Assembly (NCBI GenBank): GCA_027081015.1
Contig: JALWMA010000062.1
Coordinates: 1 to 49,550, forward strand
DNA length: 49,550 nt
Origin: Campylobacterales bacterium
Lineage (GTDB): Bacteria > Campylobacterota > Campylobacteria > Campylobacterales > Hydrogenimonadaceae
Direction of reading: 5' to 3'
Part shown: piece by piece, positions 7,992 through 17,189 of the stretch
Position numbering within the stretch: position 1 is the first letter of the stretch
Layout: each line of letters opens with the position of its first letter
The notes under the pieces: generated by a model
The model's database searches: none
Seen by the model: only the letters and a program-made list of their open reading frames with translations
What the model was told of the DNA's origin: nothing
Translations under genes and position numbers: made by a program

Positions 7992-8492
7992 TTGTACAAG
8001 ATCATCAATACCGGCGGGACATTCAACAAGATATACGATCCGATAAAGGGTGAACTGGTCGTAGCGTCCGACAACAGTGCGGTTCTTGCGGCTGTCGAGC
8101 CTCTTAAAAGAGCGCTCGGGCTGTCGGTTTCAGGGATGCTTTACAAAGACAGCCTCGATATGGACGAGAGGGACCGTGAGCTTCTTGGCGAAGAGGTTTG
8201 CCGTTCGAAAGAGACGAAAATAGTGGTGGTCCACGGTACAGATACGATCGACAGGAGTGCCGAAGCAATAGAGTCGGCCCTTGGAGAGGAGAGCGAAAAG
8301 AGGGTCGTTCTTACAGGGGCTATGGTGCCGTTTTCGATTGACCCTGTCGAAGCGGTTTCGAACCTGACCCTGGCGGTGAGCTCCGCCGGCTTCCTCGAGC
8401 CCGGTGTATACATATCGATGCACGGCCTCGTCCTTCCGCACAGGGAGATAGTGAAAAATCGAAAACTCGGAATCTTCGAGCGGGTAGGCTGA
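7992..8492 (+). CDS. One-domain asparaginase-like protein
   Basis: A 166-residue protein equal to only the N-terminal catalytic domain of type I/II L-asparaginases, which are normally about 330 residues. Both catalytic signatures are present: Thr7-Gly-Gly-Thr10 with the nucleophilic Thr, and His81-Gly-Thr-Asp-Thr85, followed by Leu-Thr-Gly-Ala-Met-Val-Pro. The C-terminal domain that completes the active site and tetramer is missing, so hydrolysis of asparagine is uncertain. The start is TTG at 7992, with AGGGAG nine bases upstream. The stop overlaps the ATG of addB (TGATG), so the two are translationally coupled. Similar short proteins occur in Campylobacterota as far as I recall. No frame damage is visible, so this appears to be a stable short form. 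Confidence 0.82.
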   Translation: MYKIINTGGTFNKIYDPIKGELVVASDNSAVLAAVEPLKRALGLSVSGMLYKDSLDMDERDRELLGEEVCRSKETKIVVVHGTDTIDRSAEAIESALGEESEKRVVLTGAMVPFSIDPVEAVSNLTLAVSSAGFLEPGVYISMHGLVLPHREIVKNRKLGIFERVG

Positions 8493-10771
8493 TGGAGTGC
8501 ATTGTCTTTTCCACATCGCGCCGCATTCGAGACTATATCGCCTCGAAAGAGAGCGCGCTTCTCCCCAAGCTCTATACGATGGAGGAGTTCATAAAGCGCT
8601 CCATAGTCGTTCCCGGGAGGGCTTTCGTGGACGAGGCGGGCAGGGTGCTCTACCTCTACCGGGCGGTGAAAGATCTCGATATCGGTGCGCTTGGCTTCGA
8701 AAAGGAGTTTCTGGGCTTTTTGAAAAACAGCAGCTTTCTGTTCCGCTTCTTCGAGGAGATCTTTGCGGAGCAGGTGGGCATAGAGGCTCTAAGAGGGGCC
8801 GACACCTATGCCGACTTCGAAGACCATCTGGCCCTTTTGCAAAAGATTCACGAAAGGTATGCGCGGGAGCTCGAAAAGGATGGTCTCGTAGATTTCGTTA
8901 CGATGGGAGACTACAGGCTCAACAGGAAGTTTCTGGAGAGCTTCGAGCGTATAGATATTCATGTCGACGGCTACCTGAGCCGTTTCGAAACCTCACTGCT
9001 TGAGCAGGTAGATACACCGCTGTATCTGCACTTTACCGCCACTCCGTTCAATACGAAACTGATCGAGAGGATCGGGATGAAGGATCGTCTCGAGCCGGGC
9101 AACCGCTATACTCTGGAGTGGAGCGGCAGGAGGGTTCTTTTTGAGGAGCCGGTAGGCTCTTTGGATCCGGAAAGCATCGAGGTCGCCGCCTTCAACGAGA
9201 GGATAGACCAGGTCGCCTTCGTGCTCGAGTCGGTTCAGAGATTCGTCGAGGATGGGGCTGACCCAGACAGGGTGGCTGTGATTCTTCCGGACGAGTCGTT
9301 TGCCGAATACCTGAAGCTCTTCGACGATATGGGCAACTTCAACTACGCCATGGGCACACCCTTTACGCAGAGCCGCTACTACAGGAGCCTGGCCGATCTC
9401 TACGACGCACTGACCGGTAGAAGCGAAAGCGCGAAGGAGAAGGCGGCCGCGAGCGGGGTGACCGAGAGGTTCCGAAAAGTCACCGATTTCGACTCTTTTA
9501 TCGAATTTATCGAGGATGTGGAGATCTCTCCGAAAGAGCATGAAGCCATAGACGAGGCGAAATTCATCTTCAAAAGGTTCGCCCCCCTTCTTCGGAACGA
9601 ACCCCCTCTCAACCTCCTTCAGAGCTGGCTGCAGAGGCTTCAGGGTCTAAGCATCGACGATGTCGGCGGCGGGAAGATCACCGTAATGGGGGTGCTCGAG
9701 AGCAGGGGTAAGAGTTTCGACGGTGTGGTCATTGTCGATTTCAACGAAGATGTCGTTCCGAAGGTTGGCGAAAAAGATCTTTTTCTGAACTCCGCCATAA
9801 GGCGCCATGCCGATATGCCGACGCGCGGCGACAAAGAGAACCTGCAGAAAAACTACTACTACCTTCTTATGCTCCGCAGCGAAAGAGCGGCCCTATGTTA
9901 CGTAAAGAACGAAGAGGCTTCCGCAAGCCGTTTCCTGAAAGAGCTGAAGCTCGCCGACCCCGACGTTTCCGACGCCGTATACAGACCGGTGATCGCCCCA
10001 GTTTCAAAGAGACCGACCCTTTATGGGAAGGAGATAGAAACTGCCAACCCGTTCATAAAGAGCCGCAGGCTCACACCTACAAGACTCAAAGATTTTCTGA
10101 CCTGCCGCAGGCGGTTTTACTACAGGTATCTCCTGGAGATAAGAAAGCCGGAGCGGGAGGAGGAGCCGAACATGGGCTCGTTGATCCATGCCGCCCTCGA
10201 GGCCGCCGCCGTGTCGAAAGAGCGGTTCGCTTCGCACGGGGAGTACTTCTCGTTCGTTATGGACAGACTCTACAAGAGCGTATCGAAAGCTATGATGCGC
10301 CTCGAAATATCTATAGAGTGGGAGGAACGCCTAAAGAGGTTTTGCGAACTCGACTTCGAGAACCTGACCTCTATGGCCCACCCCGTTGTGGAGGATTGGT
10401 GCGAAGCAGGGTTCGGGGGCTTCACTCTGAGTGCGAAGATAGACAGGGTGGACCTTTCGCAAGGCGTCGTGCGCGCTATAGACTACAAAACATCGAAAAA
10501 AGTGGAGAAGACGGTAGAAGACGAGAACGATTTTCAGCTCCTCTTCTACCGCCTCTGGGCGGAGTCGGTATATCCGGACAAGAGGGTGGAGACGCTCTAC
10601 TGGGACCTCTATAAAGGTGTCGAAATCCATGTAGATACGTCTGAACGCATTGAAAGACTCAAAGAGGTGCTGAACGATCTTGCGACCGCGCAGAAGATCT
10701 GCTTCGAAAAGACAGACGACGAATCCGCCTGCGGCTACTGCGACTTCAAGACCGCCTGCGGCAGGGAATAG
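8492..10771 (+). CDS. addB: AddB-type nuclease subunit of AddAB recombination complex
   Basis: A 759-residue protein with the layout of Campylobacter/Helicobacter AddB: an inactive helicase-like N-terminal part and a C-terminal PD-(D/E)xK nuclease. The nuclease region contains the Gly-Ser-Leu-Ile-His motif and Ala-Ile-Asp-Tyr-Lys-Thr. Four cysteines that would hold the AddB [4Fe-4S] cluster are visible: Cys538 (Thr-Cys-Arg-Arg-Arg) and the C-terminal trio Cys747, Cys750 and Cys756. With AddA it processes double-strand breaks to a recombinogenic 3' end. The ATG overlaps the stop of the asparaginase-like gene by one base. In Campylobacter jejuni addA and addB are adjacent; here addA lies 3.8 kb downstream with two unrelated genes between them. 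Confidence 0.88.
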   Translation: MECIVFSTSRRIRDYIASKESALLPKLYTMEEFIKRSIVVPGRAFVDEAGRVLYLYRAVKDLDIGALGFEKEFLGFLKNSSFLFRFFEEIFAEQVGIEALRGADTYADFEDHLALLQKIHERYARELEKDGLVDFVTMGDYRLNRKFLESFERIDIHVDGYLSRFETSLLEQVDTPLYLHFTATPFNTKLIERIGMKDRLEPGNRYTLEWSGRRVLFEEPVGSLDPESIEVAAFNERIDQVAFVLESVQRFVEDGADPDRVAVILPDESFAEYLKLFDDMGNFNYAMGTPFTQSRYYRSLADLYDALTGRSESAKEKAAASGVTERFRKVTDFDSFIEFIEDVEISPKEHEAIDEAKFIFKRFAPLLRNEPPLNLLQSWLQRLQGLSIDDVGGGKITVMGVLESRGKSFDGVVIVDFNEDVVPKVGEKDLFLNSAIRRHADMPTRGDKENLQKNYYYLLMLRSERAALCYVKNEEASASRFLKELKLADPDVSDAVYRPVIAPVSKRPTLYGKEIETANPFIKSRRLTPTRLKDFLTCRRRFYYRYLLEIRKPEREEEPNMGSLIHAALEAAAVSKERFASHGEYFSFVMDRLYKSVSKAMMRLEISIEWEERLKRFCELDFENLTSMAHPVVEDWCEAGFGGFTLSAKIDRVDLSQGVVRAIDYKTSKKVEKTVEDENDFQLLFYRLWAESVYPDKRVETLYWDLYKGVEIHVDTSERIERLKEVLNDLATAQKICFEKTDDESACGYCDFKTACGRE

Positions 10772-10828
10772 AGGGTTTTAAGCTCCGGGCGCTTGCAGGG
10801 GCGCCATCTCATGCCGGATCGCCGGTTT

Positions 10829-10855
10829 TTCCCGGAGTTTGCGCAACATTCGGTT
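10829..10855 (+). repeat. Possible decayed end of the dispersed repeat
   Basis: CCCGGAGTTTGCGCAACATT followed by CGGTT resembles the right end of the dispersed element (CCCGGAATTTGCGTAACATC then AGTT), but the rest of the element is not recognisable. It could be chance or an old relic. Confidence 0.25.
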
Positions 10856-10860
10856 ATAAT
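10855..10860 (+). promoter_or_regulatory. -10 promoter of the PilZ-domain gene
   Basis: TATAAT lies 84 bases before the chosen ATG at 10944, leaving an untranslated leader of about 75 bases. The leader contains a run of short G/C-rich repeats but no clear terminator. Confidence 0.5.
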
Positions 10861-10943
10861 ATTGAAAAACATTTTTGTACCTGCGCTGCGGGTCTGTCTG
10901 CCTGTACGGCTCTGCCGTTTGCAGGTGCGTGAAAGAAGTATCG

Positions 10944-12809
10944 ATGAACAATGAGCTGTTTTTAAAACGTTTCGGACTGTTTCGAACGCTTGCGGTGGGC
11001 ACCGCGGCAGATCTGCAGGAGTTGTGCTCTTCATACGGAAACGTATGTACGGTTTCGGAGTGCGAAGATCTCGAGTCGCTCGATTTGAGGCAGCCTCCGC
11101 AACTTCTCCTCCTTTTTGCAGGCGACGATTCGAAGCGTGCCGAAGCGTGCATGAAGCGGCTGGGTGACATTCCGTTTTGGCAGAGAGTGCTTTTTTGTGA
11201 CGATCCCGAAGATCCGTCGATGATGAAGCTCGCGATAAGGCGGAGGTTTTTCAGTCTGAACAGAACTCCCGCCGGCAGGGAGGAGCTGACCGGGGTGCTG
11301 GCGGCTGTTTTGCCGTCGCTGATAGAGAAGTTTCAGGAGAGCGGCAGGGCCGCGCAGCTGCATAAAATGGTCGAAATGGGTCCGGCGAAGATCCTCTTTG
11401 GAGGGAGCGGCCAGGCCCTATACATCAATGCGCGCGCGAAAAAGCTCTTCGGCATCGAGAAGGTAAAAGAGGCCGCCCCCAAGCTGGCGGAACTCTTTGC
11501 GCCGCTGAACGGAAGCGGCGGATCGGAGCGTGTAGTCGGGAAGATCGACTACGAGGGGCGGCAGCTCGTGGTATGCAAAGATGAGGAGCCCTTTTCGAAA
11601 GAGACCCTCTTTACCGTTTTGGAGCCCGACCCTTCGCAAAGCGACGAAACCCCTGCGCACGTTACACGCCTGGAGTTCATAGATCGGATGAAAGACAAAA
11701 TGGCGCAGCGGATCGATATGTCGGTGCCGCTGGTCCTCCTTACGGTCAGGATGAAGAACTACGCCCAGATTGTCGAAGATTTCGACTGGATCGCGGTCCA
11801 TACGATCCAGAAAGAGCTCAACGAGCTGCTTCTGAAAATCTTCGACACTTTCGAAGCCTACGGCCTCTGGCAGCCCGATATGGCGCTGGTGCTCTTTGAA
11901 GAGATATCTCTCGAGGAGTTGAAAAAGAGGGTCTCGTTTTTCATTACACAGGTCAACTCCAGGGAGTTCCACAACGATATCGTACCCTCTCTCGATTTTA
12001 CGCTCATAGAGATAGGAAGTACCGATCTAAATGCCATGATAAACCTGATCGAAAAGGAGTATTCAGGCTCCATCACCGTTTCGGACACGAAAGAGTTCGA
12101 TATTTACAAAACTTCGAGCAGTGAAGATAGCCGGGAAGATGCGGATGTGATATGGCAGTTTCTGGCGAACATCATGGCGGGCCGGCTCCCTTTGAAGCTC
12201 ATGAACATATACAAGGGGCTGCCGATAAGCACCCCTACCAAAATATTGAAGATGGAAGAGGATAAAATCATCGTCACCGCCGAAAAGATCCAGAAGTTCG
12301 TGATGGAGAGCGAGAAGGAGACGGTTTTGCAGTCACCACACCTTCCTTCCGACCTGCATGCCGATGTGCACTTCGTCGACGCATCGAGACCTCTTGCAAT
12401 ACTGAAGAATCTCAAAACCATGAAGACATCCGTGAACAACCGCAAACATACGCGGGTTACCGTCACCTCCAGGCTCCCGATTACACTGAAACTCGGAAAG
12501 AGCCACTACACAGGGTATGTGTACGACATTTCGATAAACTCGATCGCGATACTCTTAAACCTTGACAAGTTCGAAGAGAACGAGCTAAAAGGGCGGCAAG
12601 CGGATGTATCTTTCAAACTGCCGTGGGAGAACGAAGAGGGGTTCGTAAACATAACGGTCAGAGCGGATATCCTCTTCAACCGCAACGAGAAAGAGTTCCA
12701 CAAGGTTGTCGTACTTCTGGAGCCGGACGATATATGTGAGAGCTATATCTTCGACTACATATACAAGCGCCAGAAAGAGCTGATAAAAGAGTTGAAGTCG
12801 CGCCTATGA
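10944..12809 (+). CDS. Multidomain c-di-GMP effector with C-terminal PilZ domain
   Basis: A 621-residue soluble protein. Residues about 1-115 have an alternating strand/helix receiver-like pattern without a clear phosphorylation site. Residues about 130-215 look PAS-like, and about 230-395 look like a GGDEF-type fold with no GGDEF motif. A YcgR-N-like beta segment follows (about 415-490), and then a PilZ domain. PilZ residues Arg500-x3-Arg504 are intact, but the second motif reads Asp528-Ile-Ser-Ile-Asn-Ser, with Ser where Gly is usual, so c-di-GMP binding is likely but unproven. I chose ATG 10944, preceded by a GAAAGAAG site, because the upstream extension has poor coding character. It overlaps the convergent oleate hydratase gene by six bases at its stop. 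Confidence 0.75.
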   Translation: MNNELFLKRFGLFRTLAVGTAADLQELCSSYGNVCTVSECEDLESLDLRQPPQLLLLFAGDDSKRAEACMKRLGDIPFWQRVLFCDDPEDPSMMKLAIRRRFFSLNRTPAGREELTGVLAAVLPSLIEKFQESGRAAQLHKMVEMGPAKILFGGSGQALYINARAKKLFGIEKVKEAAPKLAELFAPLNGSGGSERVVGKIDYEGRQLVVCKDEEPFSKETLFTVLEPDPSQSDETPAHVTRLEFIDRMKDKMAQRIDMSVPLVLLTVRMKNYAQIVEDFDWIAVHTIQKELNELLLKIFDTFEAYGLWQPDMALVLFEEISLEELKKRVSFFITQVNSREFHNDIVPSLDFTLIEIGSTDLNAMINLIEKEYSGSITVSDTKEFDIYKTSSSEDSREDADVIWQFLANIMAGRLPLKLMNIYKGLPISTPTKILKMEEDKIIVTAEKIQKFVMESEKETVLQSPHLPSDLHADVHFVDASRPLAILKNLKTMKTSVNNRKHTRVTVTSRLPITLKLGKSHYTGYVYDISINSIAILLNLDKFEENELKGRQADVSFKLPWENEEGFVNITVRADILFNRNEKEFHKVVVLLEPDDICESYIFDYIYKRQKELIKELKSRL

Positions 12810-14399
12810 ACTGATTGCCGCCGCGGCCTTGATAATGTTTAACGGATTGTGCGCTCCTATATAGACTTCGAACGGCTCTTTGCCACAGTCGAAGAGCCCG
12901 TATACCGCTTCCTGTGCACTTCTGACAGAGTATTCGACGGTAAAGACGCAGTCATCCTCAATCTCTGTGAACTGTCCCAAAAATGCGAAGTTGGTTGAAC
13001 CCTCCGGAATCACTTTAGGACGATCTTTGGGCTTTCTGGGCATAAATAGACTGTCTATAAAAGGCATAGATACCGGAATAGCGTTTATCACTCCGCCTCT
13101 TTGCATGACAGGTTCCATAAGGTCCGTTATTTTAAGGTGGTACCACAGCTCCTCCAGAATCTCCTCTCCGCTACATTCGCTCATCGGCTTTTTTACATGG
13201 TTGCCTATACGGTCGGGATAGAGAGCGTAACCCCAGAATATCTTTATATCTTTCGGCTGGTCGGGAAAGTGCGGCTGGCGCGCTATAACTATCGACATCA
13301 GCCAGTTGGAGTCGATCATTGTCACCAGTCCACCGGTGCCGTCCACGTTACCGGTGAAATCCTCCATATAGTCGTGGAATGTACTCTCCTTCAGCGTAAC
13401 GGTAAACGAGTACCATTTCTGCAGGTCTATGTTGTCGCAGAAGACTCCCGGGTTACCGAACGACGGATCTTTTTGGGCCACTCTTTTCCACAGTTTCCAC
13501 GCGCCGGATGAATCGACACCTTTTAAAACCGGTGCTCTGTGCAGATCGCCGGCATCGGTGCTTTCGGTGATCGAGCCGTTTGTAAAAAAGAGAAAATCGC
13601 CGTTTTCAAGGATGATGGTATCCTCCTTCCCCATTCTATCTATCTCTATCGCGGTGGCGGTTTTGCGCTCTTTTGAGAGATCGAAATCTATGTCGGTAAC
13701 GGTGGTTTCGAGCTCGAACTTCACCCCTTTGTCGCGTAGGTAATTTTCGAGGGGAAGTACGACCGAGTGGTACTGATTGTACTTTGTGCGCAGGATTCCG
13801 CCTATATATTTGAGTCCGGGCATCAGGTGCATGAAGCGCCTCATATATCGTCTCATCTCGGCAAGCGAGCTCCACTTCTGGAATGCGAACATCGATGTGA
13901 AGATCATCCAGAAGTTGGTGGAGAAGAAGCTCAGTGTAAACCACTCCTCTATGCGTTTGCCGGCCAGTGCCGACTCAGGTGTAAAGAGAAGCTTCATCAT
14001 CAGAAGCTGATCCTTCTCCCCGATGCCGTATGATGAGAGGTCTACCTTTTTGCCCTCTTTTAGGAGTCTGGCTTGAGCGTGCGAGACGAAACGGCTGTTG
14101 AACTCCATGCTCTCTTCGGTTACGCTGATATTCGGATCGTCGTATGATGGAATATTGGAAAGAAGGTCCCAGTAGCAGCGATACTCCTTTTCATGCATCC
14201 TGCCTCCCCGTATCAGATAGCCCTCTTCAGGATTCCCCGAGCCGTCGAGTGCCCCTCCCGTTACGGGAGACTGTTCGAATATCGTTATATGTTCGGGATT
14301 TATCCCGGCATCTCTTATCAGATAGAATGCGGTCGCAAGAGATGCAATGCCGCTGCCTATCAGGTACGCTCTGGTATTTTCGTCCGCTTTCGTTTTCAT
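12804..14399 (-). CDS. ohyA: Oleate hydratase (FAD-dependent fatty-acid hydratase)
   Basis: A 531-residue flavoprotein of the oleate hydratase (MCRA) family, which adds water to cis-9 double bonds of unsaturated fatty acids to give 10-hydroxy acids. The N-terminus has the FAD-binding Gly-Ser-Gly-Ile-Ala-Ser-Leu-Ala (about residues 14-21), followed by Phe-Glu-Gln-Ser and Gly-Gly-Ala-Leu-Asp-Gly-Ser-Gly. The family signature Arg-Gly-Gly-Arg-Met-x-Glu-Lys-Glu-Tyr-x-Cys-Tyr-Trp-Asp-Leu-Leu is present near residue 65. Length is slightly below the usual 550-640. The ATG follows a strong GGAGGAG site. It lies between addB and addA on the opposite strand and looks like an insertion into that locus. 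In this setting it may remodel or detoxify fatty acids; that is inference. Confidence 0.88.
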   Translation of the reverse strand: MKTKADENTRAYLIGSGIASLATAFYLIRDAGINPEHITIFEQSPVTGGALDGSGNPEEGYLIRGGRMHEKEYRCYWDLLSNIPSYDDPNISVTEESMEFNSRFVSHAQARLLKEGKKVDLSSYGIGEKDQLLMMKLLFTPESALAGKRIEEWFTLSFFSTNFWMIFTSMFAFQKWSSLAEMRRYMRRFMHLMPGLKYIGGILRTKYNQYHSVVLPLENYLRDKGVKFELETTVTDIDFDLSKERKTATAIEIDRMGKEDTIILENGDFLFFTNGSITESTDAGDLHRAPVLKGVDSSGAWKLWKRVAQKDPSFGNPGVFCDNIDLQKWYSFTVTLKESTFHDYMEDFTGNVDGTGGLVTMIDSNWLMSIVIARQPHFPDQPKDIKIFWGYALYPDRIGNHVKKPMSECSGEEILEELWYHLKITDLMEPVMQRGGVINAIPVSMPFIDSLFMPRKPKDRPKVIPEGSTNFAFLGQFTEIEDDCVFTVEYSVRSAQEAVYGLFDCGKEPFEVYIGAHNPLNIIKAAAAISS

Positions 14400-14493
14400 C
14401 CACTCCTCCTTCTTTATACGGCGTTTCTTAATGGCTTTCGTGATTAAAAATCTATTATAGCAGAAGAGTGTTGCGTATGCTTTGAAAAAAATT

Positions 14494-14502
14494 TGATATG
14501 AT
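14494..14502 (+). promoter_or_regulatory. Extended -10 promoter of addA
   Basis: TGATATGAT matches an extended -10 (TG at 14494-14495, TATGAT at 14497-14502), 44 bases before the addA start. It would give addA its own promoter now that it is separated from addB. Confidence 0.45.
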
Positions 14503-14546
14503 AGTATTAGATTTTTGTCCTCTGCGGCGATGAGAAAAGGAGAGTC

Positions 14547-17189
14547 ATGGAGCGGTTGCTGGCACTGAGTGCAAGTGCGGGAAGCGGCAAGACCTTCGCT
14601 TTGGTGGCACGCTACCTTTCGCTCCTTTTCGGCGGTGCCAACCCCTCCGAAATTCTGGCCATAACATTTACCAACAAAGCGGCCGGGGAGATGAGAGAGA
14701 GGCTGGTTTCCTCCCTCGAGTCGATTCCGCCGGAGATGGCGGACGAAGTCTCAAAAATGAGCGGAATATCTTTGCGGGAGATCGAGGCGGTCAGGCCCAA
14801 AGTCCTTTCGCGTTTTTTGGCATCGGACCTGAATGTCATGACGATCGACAGGTTCTTGAACCGGGTACTTCGCAAGTTCTGCTGGTACGCCGGGGTACAG
14901 AGCGACTTCGAGATAGCGGCCGTGCCGAAAGAGGAGTTTTTCGAGCGTTTTCTAAAGGAGCTCGACGACAGAGAGTATGCCCGGCTTGTAGATTTTGCCC
15001 GTTTCGAGAGCCAAAAGAGCGGAAATTTCATAGAGTTTTTCGAGACGCTCTACGAGAAGGACAAAGAGCTTCCCGATCTCACTTTTTCTGTAGAGCCGTC
15101 GGATGAGAGCGAGGCGATGGAGGCGGCCCGCAGGATAGGGGAGTTCCTGCTCGAGAAGCCGATAAGCGAACGGGCGAAAAAGACGATGAGGTTCGACTCT
15201 CTCGCCGATGTGGTTTCGAAAAAGTGGTTCGAGAAAGAGAGTCTGAACTACTGGGAGTACAAAAAGGGGTACGATCCTATCCTGGATCTCTGGCTGAACG
15301 AGCTGAAAGAGGCGGTGCGCAGATACTACCGAAAGAAGGAGAAGTTCTTTCTCTCGGGAATATTCGGGCTCTACAACCGCTACAAAAGCGTGAGGTCGGC
15401 ATACATGAAGAGTACCGGAGAGCTCTACTTCAAAGATATAGAGCACCTGGTCTACGAGCTGCTGCGCCGCAGAGACTTTACCGACTTCCTGTACTTCAGG
15501 CTCGATGCGCGCATAGGGCATATTCTCTTCGACGAGTTTCAGGATACCTCGGTAACGCAATACAGGATTTTCGAGCCCATAATCGCAGAGATAGCGGCGG
15601 GGTCGGAGCGGCGCACCTTCTTCTATGTGGGCGATACGAAGCAGTCGATCTACCGGTTCAGGGGAGGGCAGAAGGAGCTCTTCGGCCATGTAGCGAGAAA
15701 GTTCGGAGTCAGGGTGGAGCATCTTCAGACGAACTACCGCTCGAGGTCGGAGATAGTGGAGTTTGTAAACAGAACCTTCGACTATGTCAAACCGCCGCAA
15801 AAGGCCCATAAAGAGGGTGGATACGTAGAGGTGGCCGAAGGCGGCGAGCCGCTGGAGATGATGGGTGAGGCGCTGCAGAGACTCTTCGACCGCGGGGCGG
15901 CGGATGAAGATATAGCGGTTTTGGTGCATGACAACAAAGAGATACTGAAGGTCTCGGAGTATGTCAAGGAGCGGTTCGAAAAGCCCGTTGCGACGCACAA
16001 GCGCGCCATGGTCAAAGAGCAGCCGACGGCGCGCGCCATGATAGAGTTGATGAGGCTCATCTACTGCAACGTAAAGGGCTGGGACGGCTCTTTGCACAGG
16101 CTCAACTTCCTCTCTTTGACGAACTGCCCGTACGATCCGCAATTTTACCCCGATATCGAGCCGCAACGTCCTGCCGCCATGCTGAAAAAGATCATGAATA
16201 GGTACGGCTTTTTCGACGAGGCGGCGATGAAGCTCCTGGAGTTTTCGATACCGCTTAACGATCTTGTCGAGTTCATTCACGAGATAGAGAGCTACGAAGA
16301 TGAGCTTCCCGCCTCCGAGGTCGAGGGTGTCAACGTTTTGACGATACACAAATCGAAGGGGCTGGAGTTTGAACACGTGATACTCCTCGACAGGCTCGGC
16401 CGTGGAAAAAGCGACAACTCTTCCTTTATCTTCGACTACAGCGGGATCGATCTGAAAGAGGTGTGGGTGAAGTTCAAAAAGAGGGAAGCGGTGGATACGG
16501 AGTATGCCCAAGCGCTCGAGCGTGAAAAGCGCCTGAGGCGCCAAGACGCCATGAACCGAAGCTACGTAGCCTTCACGCGTGCGAGGGAGTCTCTCTTCGT
16601 CCTGAAAAAGAGCAGATCGTCCGCATTCGACTTTTTGGATCTCGAAGAGATGAGCTCCGGAGAGCTCAAATGCGAAAAGAGGACCGCAAAGAGGGCGACT
16701 GCCCTACCGGTTTTGAACTACACTCCGAAAAGCTACGGCCGGCAGGAGAGTGCGGCGGAGATTCAGAGGTATGAAGCAAACGACTTCGAGGCAATATATC
16801 TGGGGCTCGGTGTGCACTACCTTTTCGAGATGGAGGACGAAGAGGCTTTTATAAACCGGTACGGTACGCTTTGCGACGTGGAGAAGGCGAAGAGGATCGT
16901 CGAGATATCGAAAGCGAATATGGAGTATTCGTTTCTCACCGATGGCAGGGTGTTCCACGAACTGCCTTTTGTATACAGGTCAAAAGCGGGTGTAATCGAT
17001 CTGTTTGTCGATAAGGGAGACAGTGGAGTCATAATAGACTACAAAACCGCCACCCCTCACGACATGAGCGGTTACGAAGAGCAGCTAAAAAGGTACAGAG
17101 AGGCCGTCTTGCACCTGATGCCGGAGAAAAAAAGTATCGACGCCTACCTCTTTTTCCTCGATACCCAAAAGCTCGTCAAGATAGAGTAA
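14547..17189 (+). CDS. addA: AddA/RecB-like helicase-nuclease
   Basis: An 880-residue UvrD-type superfamily 1 helicase with a C-terminal RecB-family nuclease. Walker A is Ala-Gly-Ser-Gly-Lys15-Thr16 right at the N-terminus. Motif Ia carries Thr-Phe-Thr-Asn-Lys-Ala-Ala. Motif II is Asp329-Glu-Phe-Gln-Asp333, and motif V is Thr-Ile-His-Lys-Ser-Lys-Gly-Leu-Glu-Phe. The nuclease site is Asp818 with Asp831-Tyr-Lys833. Length fits the Campylobacterota AddA group, which pairs with AddB to resect double-strand breaks and load RecA. An AAAGGAGAG site precedes the ATG. The gene is intact, and its own promoter is plausible. The downstream 300 bases are non-coding. Confidence 0.92.
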   Translation: MERLLALSASAGSGKTFALVARYLSLLFGGANPSEILAITFTNKAAGEMRERLVSSLESIPPEMADEVSKMSGISLREIEAVRPKVLSRFLASDLNVMTIDRFLNRVLRKFCWYAGVQSDFEIAAVPKEEFFERFLKELDDREYARLVDFARFESQKSGNFIEFFETLYEKDKELPDLTFSVEPSDESEAMEAARRIGEFLLEKPISERAKKTMRFDSLADVVSKKWFEKESLNYWEYKKGYDPILDLWLNELKEAVRRYYRKKEKFFLSGIFGLYNRYKSVRSAYMKSTGELYFKDIEHLVYELLRRRDFTDFLYFRLDARIGHILFDEFQDTSVTQYRIFEPIIAEIAAGSERRTFFYVGDTKQSIYRFRGGQKELFGHVARKFGVRVEHLQTNYRSRSEIVEFVNRTFDYVKPPQKAHKEGGYVEVAEGGEPLEMMGEALQRLFDRGAADEDIAVLVHDNKEILKVSEYVKERFEKPVATHKRAMVKEQPTARAMIELMRLIYCNVKGWDGSLHRLNFLSLTNCPYDPQFYPDIEPQRPAAMLKKIMNRYGFFDEAAMKLLEFSIPLNDLVEFIHEIESYEDELPASEVEGVNVLTIHKSKGLEFEHVILLDRLGRGKSDNSSFIFDYSGIDLKEVWVKFKKREAVDTEYAQALEREKRLRRQDAMNRSYVAFTRARESLFVLKKSRSSAFDFLDLEEMSSGELKCEKRTAKRATALPVLNYTPKSYGRQESAAEIQRYEANDFEAIYLGLGVHYLFEMEDEEAFINRYGTLCDVEKAKRIVEISKANMEYSFLTDGRVFHELPFVYRSKAGVIDLFVDKGDSGVIIDYKTATPHDMSGYEEQLKRYREAVLHLMPEKKSIDAYLFFLDTQKLVKIE

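Noticed and set aside
7992-8492. Reading the short asparaginase as a truncated pseudogene
   Set aside because: Both catalytic motifs are intact, the frame ends exactly at the addB start, and no leftover C-terminal domain lies downstream, so a stable short form is more likely.
14952-16544. A 530-codon minus-strand open frame inside addA
   Set aside because: Antisense shadow of a helicase with all motifs intact; no ribosome site and no recognisable domain.
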